From UBA5448 sp045536965 (GTDB lineage: Bacteria > Bacillota > Clostridia > Oscillospirales > SIG627): 64,000 bases of DNA. Positions within the stretch are counted from its first letter, which is position 1; every line of letters starts with the position of its first letter. This document shows, in pieces, positions 9,591 to 18,743 of the stretch. The position numbers were made by a program, and so were the translations under genes. Below the pieces are notes generated by a model. It was given only the letters and a program-made list of their open reading frames with translations. It was not told the DNA's origin and made no database searches. The stretch covers positions 62,001 to 126,000 of the forward strand of contig JAZSON010000021.1 in NCBI GenBank assembly GCA_045536965.1, written 5' to 3'.

Positions 9591-12452
9591 TTAGTTAAGT
9601 CCCGGATAGCCGGTTTCAACCTTTGTGTTACCGTTACGGATATTCCAAATGTTTTTACCGACCGAAGTATTCGGGCATACAATACCTTTATACGAATAAT
9701 GGCTCAAATAACTGCCATAGAAATCAATGGGTTCATAAACCATATTATATTTAAAGGTTCTTCTTTCAGTGGGAATACCACGGAGGTTATAGGGGTTATT
9801 GGAGCCAAGGAAGGTATTATTATAAATATCACAGTATTGACCTGCAATATCGGTACCGTCTTTGCGATCTTTTCCGCCGTGGAAATCGAAATAGTCGCTG
9901 ACACTCTCGCCGAATTCGATGTTACAATAGGCTTTATATCCACTGTTTTCATAACCTGAAGCGGCAATGGAATGGCGGTTATAATTAAAGTAGTTATGGT
10001 CGATGGTAATATAACCGTAAGTAATGGAAACGCCGTAACCAAGACCTTTCAAGCGGCAATGATGGATATAGTTATGATGAATATGAATGTTCTTGGATGC
10101 GACCTTGTTTTTACCCTGCACGTATATACCACCGTGTGAGAAGGATGTGATTTCACAGTTATCGATCTCAATGTTGCTACCTTTGACGATGACACCATCG
10201 GTTGTAATCAGTTGGTAATAATACTTGTGAGCAAGGGGATCTTGGAATAGATTGAAGGAGCGTGTGTGATGGGCTTCGTGTGCGGAAGGGTCAGGGCCCA
10301 TAACGACCAAACCCGTCAATCTCGCATTATCCTCTTCCATATATACAGCACCCGTTTTAGAGAAAACCGCTACTTTGAGAATCGCCCCCGTAGAGATGGT
10401 ACCATCTTCATTGATATAACCGCGGTCGGAGGCAAGAGTTACACCCTTGCCGATATATATGGGATTGACTTCACTTGATGAAGCTTCGGAAAGCTCGATA
10501 ACAGTGCCGCCGGGAATGAATACAACCTGACCTTTTTTTGCTTTTTTTAAGGCACTCTTCAAAGAACTGTAATCGGTGACAACATAATCGCCTGTTGTGT
10601 ATATTTCTTTATAACCGACACCGCCGCCGACCTCACCCATTTCATCGGCGTAGGCACCGTATATTTGATTTTTGACAGTCACCGTAATCAAGTTGCGGTC
10701 GACATACTCCAGATATTGAGAATAACCGCCGCAAATACTGGTGCTGCGACGCAATTCTTCGCAAAGTTTTTCAGTGGTGTATAGATCGACAAAATCTCGG
10801 AGTTGTTCCAAATACACAACATACAGATCGTCTTCAGGGGTAAAGTAAGAGGCGGACAAAACGGGTAAAGGCAGAATAGTTTCATATTCAACCGTCAAAT
10901 AGGGATTGATTTCGGGGTTATATGCAGTTAATTTATCTGCAACCAGTTGACTGTAACTGCCAAGCCGAACATCCTCGCTTTTTTCGGGATTGGCAGCACT
11001 TCTGCTTGCAACAAAGGGATCGCGCACATCAAAAGCATTGTTTTGGAAAATAAAAGTGTCGTATACCGTTTGATCTAAATTTTCGATGGTTTCGGGAGAA
11101 AAGTCATAAAATTGCTCATCATAACCGAAAAGATTGTTTTTAAAGGCAACGTTTTGCGGCAAGCCGAGCAACTCAACAGGAGTGGTCAGCGAAAGAAAAA
11201 GGTTGTTTTCGGCCACAAAGGATTTGATGCCCGCAGGGAAAGGTGTGGTCTGTTTTTTGCTTCCGTTGGTACCGAGTTTAAAGAAAACGCCCTCCAAATT
11301 TCCAACATCTACGTTGTTTTTAAAGGTAACATCCGCCTTGGAGCCCGCGGCATAGACCATGGATCTGACTGCAGAAAAGAGATTATATTCAATATTGACG
11401 GTGGCATTTTTGACACGGATAGCCGTTCCTGCATTGATACCGTCGATATGGTGGAAATAGTTGTGATCGAGCCTTACGCCCTTTACACCATCAACCTCGA
11501 TGGCGGTATGGTAAAAGCCGGATATTTCACAGTTGTCCACCCTGGCATTGCTTCCCTCGATACGAATACCGACCGAGAGATTGGAGGCCGCATTGGTGGT
11601 CGAATATGCGTTATCGGGACCTTGAATGACAAGCCCCGAAAGACGAGCGCCTTTTTTTAAGGTGAACAAAATATTGGTATAAGAGGTGACTTTGATGATG
11701 GCGCCATCACCGTTTTCACCACGCTCACCGCGCAAAACCACTCCTGCGGGAATAACCATATCCAATGGAATGCGCTGGCCCGTAAATCCTGTATAATCTC
11801 CCGCGCAAATAAAGTCGGACATGTCAATGCAGACGGCGCCTCTTACAACGATCACATCGCCTGATTTTGCATAAAGCAGAGCGTTTTTCAGTTCATCGTC
11901 GGTCGAAACATACATGGTAGCTTTTTTATACGAGCTGTTATACCCTTCGCCGCCGCCGATGGGGTTATCATCGGGTTTGGCACCGAAAATCTGCTCGTTA
12001 TCCATGACAAAGGGTTGCGCCGCATAATCATAATAGAGTCCTAAATCTTCATTCATTTTCAAAAGACGCGTTAATTCACTTACGATTATATTATTATCAG
12101 TGATTTGCCCGTTTTGAATGGCGGCGCGCAAAGTCTCGGCATTGCGGATAAATTCCATGGTATCGGGATAGAAGGTACGCATGGAAATCGGTCTTTTCGA
12201 AAGTGCGTTTTGCAAAACCAAAGGCGTAAATACATCATCGTTCGGAGCCGGTTCATCAGGCTTTTGCTCCTCGTCCGAATCACCGGGTTTGTCTTGCGTC
12301 GGCGTATCCGCGCTGTCATCTCCCCCCTGCACATCGGACGAATCATCCTGTCCGCCACTCGGTTTTGACATTTCCTCGTTGCCGCAACCGACAAAGCTAT
12401 AAAGCAACATGGAAAAAATTAAAAGTAGCACAGCAATTTTTCTAAAATGCAT
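9591..12452 (-). CDS. two-lobe beta-helix lipoprotein, paralog 3
   Basis: Predicted lipoprotein of 953 residues from the ATG preceded by ACGGAGG; an ATG 9 codons earlier lies before that site. Signal peptide MHFRKIAVLLLIF with lipobox SFVGC|G, then an acidic linker (about residues 22-65). The segment MRTFYPD opens the family region. Lobe 1 shows GGGEGY, GVVLRGERG, ARLSGLVIQGPD and DNCEISGF. Lobe 2 shows GGGVGY, TVIEL, GVTLASDRGY, ARLTGLVVMGPDP, DNCEITSF, HHNYIHH, GLGYGV, NYNRHSIA and FDFHGGKDRKDGTDIAG, ending VGKNIWNIRNGNT. It is the middle gene of the three-lipoprotein unit. A role in binding or cutting an acidic polysaccharide is only suggested by the fold. Confidence 0.83.
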   Translation of the reverse strand: MHFRKIAVLLLIFSMLLYSFVGCGNEEMSKPSGGQDDSSDVQGGDDSADTPTQDKPGDSDEEQKPDEPAPNDDVFTPLVLQNALSKRPISMRTFYPDTMEFIRNAETLRAAIQNGQITDNNIIVSELTRLLKMNEDLGLYYDYAAQPFVMDNEQIFGAKPDDNPIGGGEGYNSSYKKATMYVSTDDELKNALLYAKSGDVIVVRGAVCIDMSDFICAGDYTGFTGQRIPLDMVIPAGVVLRGERGENGDGAIIKVTSYTNILFTLKKGARLSGLVIQGPDNAYSTTNAASNLSVGIRIEGSNARVDNCEISGFYHTAIEVDGVKGVRLDHNYFHHIDGINAGTAIRVKNATVNIEYNLFSAVRSMVYAAGSKADVTFKNNVDVGNLEGVFFKLGTNGSKKQTTPFPAGIKSFVAENNLFLSLTTPVELLGLPQNVAFKNNLFGYDEQFYDFSPETIENLDQTVYDTFIFQNNAFDVRDPFVASRSAANPEKSEDVRLGSYSQLVADKLTAYNPEINPYLTVEYETILPLPVLSASYFTPEDDLYVVYLEQLRDFVDLYTTEKLCEELRRSTSICGGYSQYLEYVDRNLITVTVKNQIYGAYADEMGEVGGGVGYKEIYTTGDYVVTDYSSLKSALKKAKKGQVVFIPGGTVIELSEASSSEVNPIYIGKGVTLASDRGYINEDGTISTGAILKVAVFSKTGAVYMEEDNARLTGLVVMGPDPSAHEAHHTRSFNLFQDPLAHKYYYQLITTDGVIVKGSNIEIDNCEITSFSHGGIYVQGKNKVASKNIHIHHNYIHHCRLKGLGYGVSITYGYITIDHNYFNYNRHSIAASGYENSGYKAYCNIEFGESVSDYFDFHGGKDRKDGTDIAGQYCDIYNNTFLGSNNPYNLRGIPTERRTFKYNMVYEPIDFYGSYLSHYSYKGIVCPNTSVGKNIWNIRNGNTKVETGYPGLN

Positions 12453-12485
12453 TATAAAAAACCTCCGTTTGTTTTGCATAGGTCA

Positions 12486-15344
12486 TTAACCGACCAAAGC
12501 TGTTGGATTATTCTCGCCTATATTCCAAATATTGCGCCCGACCTCAACACGCTCTCGAATCAACTGGCCATCGGTGCAATCATCACGGGAAACAAATAAA
12601 ATGTTGGAATAAAATTCCATGGACTTACTTGGAGCGCCACGCAGGATATACGGCAATGCCGAGGATAAGATCGTATTGTTATATATTTTTATGGTTCCAC
12701 CTGCGATGTCGGTGCCGTCTTTGCGGTCGGATCCACCGTGCATATTAAATACATGGCCATTGGCACTTCCCATTTCAATGTTGTTGTGGGCAATATAGCC
12801 ACTGTCGGCAAAACCGCTTCCGCTGATCGAATGACGGTTATAATTAAACAGATTGCAATAGATTTCGGCGTAGGCATATCCAAGTGAAATGCCATATCCA
12901 AAAGCCATCATTTGATTGTGGTGGATATAACAATGGTGTATCTTGACATTTTCGGATGTTTTTCCATCTTCGCACGAACGGATAGTGATAGCGGCGCCCG
13001 AAAACCCTGCAATTTCACAGTTGTCAATCACAGCACCGTCACCAACCACGGTAACGCCGACGGTCGGCTGTGCATTTGCAAGATAATTGTGCCCATACTG
13101 ATATCCCGTACCCACGGTGTGACCGCGCAGGGCGCGTTCCCAAAGACCATTATGGGCGGCAGGATCGGGACCTGAAAGGGACAATCCCGTCAGACGAGAT
13201 TCTTCACCTAAAATAAAAACGCTCTCAGCTTGCACACGGCTGCAATATATCAAAGCACCGGTTGAAACGCGACCATCTTCATGTATAAATCCGCGATCGG
13301 AAGCTAAGGTAACTCCCTGCTTGATTATTATAGTGCGTTTTTCCTCTGTCACGGCAGAAACGTCGATTACAACACCTTCGGGAATGTAAATGACATCTCC
13401 CCTTTTGGCCATGGAAGCGGCAAGGAGCAGATCGGTTAGGCTGTAAACCAAATAATCACCCGTGGTATAAATCATTTCCTGCTCTGTATACACCCCGATG
13501 GGATTTTGATCCTGCGGCTTAGCACCATAGGCAGTACCGCCTTTTTCTATATATAACAGATCGGACAATGTATATAAGGATGAATAACCACCAAGAGAAG
13601 AAATGATTTCTACAAGCAATCCGTCTAACGATTGCTGATTGACCTTTACGCCCGATGATTTTGTCATCGCGGCCAAATCGCTTATGCGAACAAAAGCAAA
13701 ATCATGATCATTCGAGTAATAGCTTGCGCAAATGACGTCGGGATAAAGCACTTTTTCAAATTTTATCTGCGGCAGATCGGATTTTTTAGGTTTGGGTGGG
13801 GTTAGTCCATCTTTTACAAGCTTTGCATAAGAGGAAAGTCGCGCATCGCCCGATTGAGAAGTTTTGGAGGTTTTATCGGATAGGTATGGCGCTTTGATAT
13901 CAAAACAGTTACCGGTAAACTGCACTCTTGTTTCATAAACCACCGATGAAAGACCCGGCAGGGTAAGAATTTCATCGCCGTATACACAGTCTTGATAGGC
14001 AAACAAATTATTTTGCACCACCATACTTTGCGGCAAACCCAAAAGAGTAAAAACGGGAGATGCGGATAAAAATGTGTTGTTTTTGCACACAAATCGCGAA
14101 ACGGAAGTAAACACTTCGGAAAAATCACTGTCGGTACCAAGAGTATTTTTCAAAACAAACGAGGTGGAGCGGATATTCCCCGCATCGACATTGTTTTGAT
14201 AGGAAATATCACTCTTAAACCCCTCGGCAGACAAGGTCATCCTAAGTTGACTGAACAGATTGCGTTCGATTAAAACCTTGCTATTATCTACACGAATGCC
14301 ACACCCCGCTTCCCAGCCCAGGGAATGGTGGATATAATTATGATGTATCTTGACATCCTGTGCATTTTCCACCAATATGGCCGTACCCGAAAACCCCGCA
14401 ATCTCACAATTATCGATAGTGGCGCCGTCACCGATCACTCGAATACCCGAGGATTGATTTTCTGTTGATGACGAAGCATATATCGGCAAGTCGCATCCTT
14501 GGATGACAAGACCGCTGATGCGAGCATTTTTTTCCAGAGTGAGAATAAAATTGACATGGGAACTGCTTTTTATCATGGCTCCGCTCGAATCGGCGTATCC
14601 GCGAGCGCCAAGCAGGGTCACCCCCGTCGGGATGGTAAATTGAAGCGGAACACGCTCTAAAACCGACTCTTCTTTTGAAAAATCAACTATATCACCCGGG
14701 AGAATCCAATCCGATAAATCGATGACAGTGTTATCGGCAATGTAAATTATATCGCCTTTCTTGGCTTCTTTCAGTGCATGGTAAAATTCATCGTCATTTG
14801 TCACGATAAATTGAAATTCACCCTCAGGCATATCATGGTATCCGCTTCCGCCGCCAATGCCAGCGGGATCGGCACCATAAACATCGCTCCCATATTTTAC
14901 AAAGGTGCTTTCGGCATAATCCAAATATAGATCAAGACCGGAAGCCTCGGCATTGTAAGAAAAAAGAAATTGAGATAAAACACCCGCCGTCTTTATACTT
15001 GTTCCCAACGCGGCACGCATGGAAATCAGATTTTTTAACAGTTGGTTATGATCAGGATAAAAACAGCGTGTCAGAATCGGCAGCGGGGATGCAATGTTTT
15101 GTTGCACCAGTTTTTCAGCCGACCAGTCAGGCAGTGATTCAACACTCGTTCCAGTAGATTGATAGGTCGGTTGGGTGATGTTTTCCGAATCGGGCAAATC
15201 GGGATTTGTTTGAATCTCATCTTCGGGTATGATGGCCGAGGAATCGTCTTGCGGTTTGGTTTGCGCTTGCTCTGCGCAAGCAACACAAAACAAAAGGGTG
15301 AAAGAGAGAACAAGAGACAAAAACGCCTTGAAATTGAAAATCAA
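12486..15344 (-). CDS. two-lobe beta-helix lipoprotein, paralog 4
   Basis: Predicted lipoprotein of 952 residues, first gene of the three-lipoprotein unit. I choose the TTG preceded by AGGGGGTGAG; the frame is open 10 codons further to an ATG without a ribosome site. Signal segment IFNFKAFLSLVLSFTLLF with lipobox FCVAC|A, then a Pro/Asp/Ser linker. Family landmarks: TRCFYPDH; lobe 1 GGGSGY, TVIDLSDW, GVTLLGARGY, ARISGLVIQGCD, IDNCEIAGF, HHNYIHH; lobe 2 GVTLASDRGF, SRLTGLSLSGPDP, IDNCEIAGF, HHCYIHH, GYGI, NYNRHSIS, FNMHGGSDRKDGTDIAG, VGRNIW. In the FDMHGG motif the Asp is replaced by Asn, unlike the other intact copies. Confidence 0.83.
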   Translation of the reverse strand: MIFNFKAFLSLVLSFTLLFCVACAEQAQTKPQDDSSAIIPEDEIQTNPDLPDSENITQPTYQSTGTSVESLPDWSAEKLVQQNIASPLPILTRCFYPDHNQLLKNLISMRAALGTSIKTAGVLSQFLFSYNAEASGLDLYLDYAESTFVKYGSDVYGADPAGIGGGSGYHDMPEGEFQFIVTNDDEFYHALKEAKKGDIIYIADNTVIDLSDWILPGDIVDFSKEESVLERVPLQFTIPTGVTLLGARGYADSSGAMIKSSSHVNFILTLEKNARISGLVIQGCDLPIYASSSTENQSSGIRVIGDGATIDNCEIAGFSGTAILVENAQDVKIHHNYIHHSLGWEAGCGIRVDNSKVLIERNLFSQLRMTLSAEGFKSDISYQNNVDAGNIRSTSFVLKNTLGTDSDFSEVFTSVSRFVCKNNTFLSASPVFTLLGLPQSMVVQNNLFAYQDCVYGDEILTLPGLSSVVYETRVQFTGNCFDIKAPYLSDKTSKTSQSGDARLSSYAKLVKDGLTPPKPKKSDLPQIKFEKVLYPDVICASYYSNDHDFAFVRISDLAAMTKSSGVKVNQQSLDGLLVEIISSLGGYSSLYTLSDLLYIEKGGTAYGAKPQDQNPIGVYTEQEMIYTTGDYLVYSLTDLLLAASMAKRGDVIYIPEGVVIDVSAVTEEKRTIIIKQGVTLASDRGFIHEDGRVSTGALIYCSRVQAESVFILGEESRLTGLSLSGPDPAAHNGLWERALRGHTVGTGYQYGHNYLANAQPTVGVTVVGDGAVIDNCEIAGFSGAAITIRSCEDGKTSENVKIHHCYIHHNQMMAFGYGISLGYAYAEIYCNLFNYNRHSISGSGFADSGYIAHNNIEMGSANGHVFNMHGGSDRKDGTDIAGGTIKIYNNTILSSALPYILRGAPSKSMEFYSNILFVSRDDCTDGQLIRERVEVGRNIWNIGENNPTALVG

Positions 15345-15377
15345 ACACTCACCCCCTATTTTACAATACTTCATTTT

Positions 15378-15406
15378 ATTATATCACAAATCCCTCGATT
15401 TAGAAA
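15378..15406 (-). promoter_or_regulatory. candidate promoter of the three-lipoprotein beta-helix unit
   Basis: A perfect TATAAT on the minus strand sits about 33 bases upstream of the TTG start. The -35 (TTTCTA at 17 bases) is poor, so an activator or another promoter may be needed. Confidence 0.45.
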
Positions 15407-15477
15407 TGGACAAATCACATAATTTATTCCCCTTTTTTTCGTTATATTCAACAACTTTTTTGGAATAAAGACAAAAT

Positions 15478-15508
15478 AATACCGCCGATGAAAAATCATC
15501 AGCGGTAT
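15478..15508 (-). terminator. terminator after the 703-residue beta-helix gene
   Basis: Hairpin ATACCGC-x-GATGA / TCATC-x-GCGGTAT with an AAAA loop and one mismatch, followed on the minus strand by TATTTTGTCTTT. It separates this gene from the three-lipoprotein unit. Confidence 0.7.
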
Positions 15509-15522
15509 GAATAAAAATCAAA

Positions 15523-17634
15523 TTATTCGTTGCAGCATCCACCCTCTAAAAGAATGGGAGCATCCTCTAAACTCCAAATATTTTTACCAATGTGAACATT
15601 GTTTAAAAATTCGTCCCTACCATAATGATTGTGGGTCAAATACTTACCTTTTTTCTCTTCTACATTCTGTCTGTCATATTCTTCACGGGGTTTAAAACAT
15701 ACGTTATAATCAAAATGTCTTTCATCGGTAATTCTACCGCGCAAGTTGTAGGGGTTTTTGGTTGACAGGAAGGTATTGTTATAAATTTCACAATACTTGC
15801 CCGCAATGTCGCTACCATCCTTACGATCTCGACCGCCATGAATATCAAAGTGATCTCCCATGGAATCGCCCATCTCAATATTATCGTGCGCATGATAGAC
15901 AACCGTGTCAAAGCCGGGGGATGCAATGGAGTGGCGATTATAGTTGAATAAATTGGCATAAATATCAACATCGCCACTTCTAACCTGCACGCCATATCCC
16001 AATCCATGCAACTGTGTATGATGGATATAACAGTGGTGCACAGCGCAATTTTTAACAGGAAAACTCTTTACAACCTGTCTGTTTTCGGTGATAAGAGAAC
16101 CGAATGAAAGAGCGGCAAACGAGAAATTGCAAATCTCACAGTTTTCAAAAACCACATCATCCGCCGTGGCTGAGAAGCAATATCCCATCTTTAACTTATA
16201 ATACTCGGCGTGACCCGGAACGTAATTACCGTTTTCATCACGTTTTGAAAAACAGCGTTTGTGGTGAGCAATATGAGAGCTGTTATCAGGCCCTTTCAAA
16301 ATCAAACCCGCAAAGCGAACACCCGCTGCTTTGATATGACCGAGCAACTTGATTTCAAAATGCGGCATGAAGAATGCGCCACCCGGAGCAATGCTGCCAT
16401 CAGGCAAACGCTCACCGCGGTTAGAGGCAATCGTAACTTTTTTGTCAATGCAAATACGGCTTGTTTGGTCATAACAGAGTTCATCGGGAATATCAATAAC
16501 GGATTGTCCGTCGATAAAGATGACGTCCTCTTCTTGGCATTCCTCGAGGGCTTTTAAAAACTCGCGACCGTCATGAACAACATAGTCACCATCGGTATAA
16601 ATATTTTCATAGCCTGCGCCGCCGCCCCAAGGCATAAGGGAAAAGCTGGGGCCGTAGTGCTCACCGTTAACCGCGATGGTTTTGGGGTATTTAAGATAAT
16701 TGGAATACAGGCCGATGTCGGATATTAAATCCAAAAGAGCCGCCTCATCCACATTTTCTTCCTTGAGCATCGCCCTCAATTTGTTGTAAGGCAGATCGTT
16801 GAGAGAAGAATCGTTGCAGGTACAGGGCAATTCCACATCGGCAGGATTTTCAAGTTTCGGAAAAGAAAGGGTTTGAGAATTTTCGATCTTGATTTGACCA
16901 TCCTTTGTACCGTCAATACCGTTGACACGGATAAAGGTACAATCGGACAGAGTGGCCTCTGCTCCCTCGCCGACGATCACACGACCTACATTTACGCCTG
17001 CGATGTCATGAATATAACAATCGCTGACTTTGAGATTTTTGACACCGGTTGCATCGATGGCACAGCGAGAAAAGCCTGCGATCTCGCAGTTATCTATCGT
17101 GACATTGTCGCCCGCAACCACAACGGCCACGGATTGATGCTCGGTCAAAGCGTGTTCTTCGATATAAAGGTCACGACCGCCCAAAGAAAGTCCTGTAATG
17201 CGGGCGCCATCTTCCAAAATAAACAAGGGACGGGCGACACAAGTAGCTTTGATGATGGCACCGCGAGAGTCACCGACACCGCGCTCCCCCATCAAAGTGA
17301 CACCCTTGGGGACGATGGGTTGCATAGGCTTACCATCATTATAACAAAGCAAATAATCGGCCATATCAATAACGTTTTCCGCGGGCACAAAAACAATTTG
17401 CCCCTCTTTCGCCGCAGAAAGCGCCTCGAAAAGGGTTTGGTTGTCGGTTGCAATAAAATCCTTTTGTTCACTGACAAAAGGAGAAATCGGCATTCTTTCT
17501 TCCGAAAGAACCGACTCGGCAATTTTTTCCAGTTGCTGTTTTGCATCCTGACGGCGCACTTGAATGGATTTTAATGCAGATAAAAGACGAGGGACATCGG
17601 GCATTATAATACGACTGATCGGTGTTTTAATCAT
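15523..17634 (-). CDS. two-lobe beta-helix protein, short paralog 5, no export signal
   Basis: The most divergent and shortest intact copy, 703 residues from the ATG 8 bases after GGGG (an ATG two codons earlier is too close). It starts MIKTPISRIIMPD, a decayed form of the family's R-x-F/Y-YPD segment, with no signal peptide. Lobe 1 keeps GVTLMGERG, ARITGLSLGG and IDNCEIAGF but is shortened: the segment that follows the HDI repeat in the other copies is largely gone. Lobe 2 is complete: GGGAGY, KVTIASNRG, GLILKGPD, HHCYIHH, GLGYGV, NYNRHSIA, FDIHGGRDRKDGSDIAG and IGKNIW. It is monocistronic with its own consensus promoter. The strong conservation of lobe 2 suggests it holds the active or binding site (inference). 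Confidence 0.82.
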   Translation of the reverse strand: MIKTPISRIIMPDVPRLLSALKSIQVRRQDAKQQLEKIAESVLSEERMPISPFVSEQKDFIATDNQTLFEALSAAKEGQIVFVPAENVIDMADYLLCYNDGKPMQPIVPKGVTLMGERGVGDSRGAIIKATCVARPLFILEDGARITGLSLGGRDLYIEEHALTEHQSVAVVVAGDNVTIDNCEIAGFSRCAIDATGVKNLKVSDCYIHDIAGVNVGRVIVGEGAEATLSDCTFIRVNGIDGTKDGQIKIENSQTLSFPKLENPADVELPCTCNDSSLNDLPYNKLRAMLKEENVDEAALLDLISDIGLYSNYLKYPKTIAVNGEHYGPSFSLMPWGGGAGYENIYTDGDYVVHDGREFLKALEECQEEDVIFIDGQSVIDIPDELCYDQTSRICIDKKVTIASNRGERLPDGSIAPGGAFFMPHFEIKLLGHIKAAGVRFAGLILKGPDNSSHIAHHKRCFSKRDENGNYVPGHAEYYKLKMGYCFSATADDVVFENCEICNFSFAALSFGSLITENRQVVKSFPVKNCAVHHCYIHHTQLHGLGYGVQVRSGDVDIYANLFNYNRHSIASPGFDTVVYHAHDNIEMGDSMGDHFDIHGGRDRKDGSDIAGKYCEIYNNTFLSTKNPYNLRGRITDERHFDYNVCFKPREEYDRQNVEEKKGKYLTHNHYGRDEFLNNVHIGKNIWSLEDAPILLEGGCCNE

Positions 17635-17732
17635 AAACATTACCCCGCTGAAAAAATATTGTTGGTGTTACAAATCGGTGCAGTAAGCAAAAATGCCTTG
17701 CAAATACCACATTATTTTGTACACGCAAATGA

Positions 17733-17761
17733 ATTATACCCCCATATAACGGCCATGTCAA
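17733..17761 (-). promoter_or_regulatory. consensus promoter for the 703-residue beta-helix gene
   Basis: Perfect TTGACA, 17-base spacer and perfect TATAAT on the minus strand, about 100 bases upstream of the start. It is divergent from the thyA promoter. Confidence 0.85.
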
Positions 17762-17816
17762 TAAATGTCGTAAAAAAAGTTAAATATACATTCAAATGAT
17801 TGAATTTAAATATTTC

Positions 17817-17845
17817 TTGAAAAATACTTTCAACTGTGTTATAAT
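17817..17845 (+). promoter_or_regulatory. promoter for thyA
   Basis: TTGAAA, 17-base spacer and TATAAT end 21 bases before the thyA ATG. The transcript would have a very short leader holding the GGGGGG ribosome site. Confidence 0.85.
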
Positions 17846-17866
17846 TGAAAAAAAGGGGGGATTTGA

Positions 17867-18697
17867 ATGAGTCGCGCAGATGAAATTTTCATTGCAAACA
17901 TGAAAGATATACTGGAAAACGGTGTGTGGGACACCGATCTGCCCGTCCGTCCGAAATGGGAGGATGGCACTCTCGCGCATACCGTTAAAAAATTCGGTAT
18001 TGTCAACCGCTATAATTTGCAAGAAGAATTCCCCATTTTAACCTTGCGGCGCGTACCACTCAAGAGCGCTTTGGATGAATTGCTTTGGATTTGGCAGAAA
18101 AAGTCAAACAACGTTCATGATCTATCCAGCCACATTTGGGATCAATGGGCAGATGAATCGGGTTCTATCGGCAAAGCATACGGCTATCAGCTCGGCATCA
18201 AGCATAAGTACCGTGAAGGCATGTTTGATCAGGTGGATCGCGTGATTTATGACTTGAAAAACAATCCCGCCAGCCGCCGCATCATCACCAATATATACAA
18301 CCACGCCGATTTAAGCGAAATGCACCTTTATCCCTGCGCTTACAGCATGACCTTTAACGTTTCGGGCAATGTGCTCAACGGTATTCTCAACCAAAGAAGC
18401 AACGACATGCTGGTTGCCAACAGTTGGAATGTAGTTCAATACTCCCTTTTGATGTATATGATGGCACAGGTTGCCAATCTGCAGGTTGGTGAACTGGTCC
18501 ACGTCATCGCAGATGCGCATATATACGATCGACACATCCCTCTTGTCAAAGAATTACTGGAAGCCAAAACTTACGATGCTCCGAAATTAAAAATCGACAC
18601 GAGTATCACCGATTTTTATGCCTTTACAAAAGACTCGTTCTCACTGGAAAACTACGAGTTTTCACCTTTTTCGCACAAAATTCCCGTTGCAGAATAA
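17867..18697 (+). CDS. thyA: thymidylate synthase
   Basis: Converts dUMP to dTMP using methylenetetrahydrofolate. It has 276 residues, close to the usual 264. The N-terminal folate/phosphate region includes LRRVPLKSALDELLWIWQK. The catalytic Cys is in YPCAYSMTFNVSG, followed by NQRSNDM and ANSWNVVQYSLL. The dUMP-binding HIYDRHI and the C-terminal KIPVA are present. GGGGGG precedes the ATG. It is monocistronic between its own promoter and a terminator, with no folA partner beside it. Confidence 0.97.
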   Translation: MSRADEIFIANMKDILENGVWDTDLPVRPKWEDGTLAHTVKKFGIVNRYNLQEEFPILTLRRVPLKSALDELLWIWQKKSNNVHDLSSHIWDQWADESGSIGKAYGYQLGIKHKYREGMFDQVDRVIYDLKNNPASRRIITNIYNHADLSEMHLYPCAYSMTFNVSGNVLNGILNQRSNDMLVANSWNVVQYSLLMYMMAQVANLQVGELVHVIADAHIYDRHIPLVKELLEAKTYDAPKLKIDTSITDFYAFTKDSFSLENYEFSPFSHKIPVAE

Positions 18698-18703
18698 TCA
18701 AAC

Positions 18704-18736
18704 AAAAAAATCCGAAACGATGTTTCGGATTTTTTC
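18704..18736. terminator. bidirectional terminator between thyA and the oxidoreductase gene
   Basis: AAAAAATCCGAAAC / GTTTCGGATTTTTT stem-loop with flanking A and T runs, placed between two convergent stops. Confidence 0.9.
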
Positions 18737-18743
18737 TTTTCTC

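Noticed and set aside
16873..17574. 233-codon open frame on the plus strand inside the 703-residue beta-helix gene
   Set aside because: It is the mirror of repetitive beta-helix coding sequence. Similar long antisense frames occur in all paralogs, have no ribosome sites and are a codon-bias effect.
3997..17634. Beta-helix array as a phage tailspike/receptor-binding module
   Set aside because: Tailspikes also use beta-helices, but no phage structural, lysis or integration genes are near, and three copies have bacterial lipoprotein signals.
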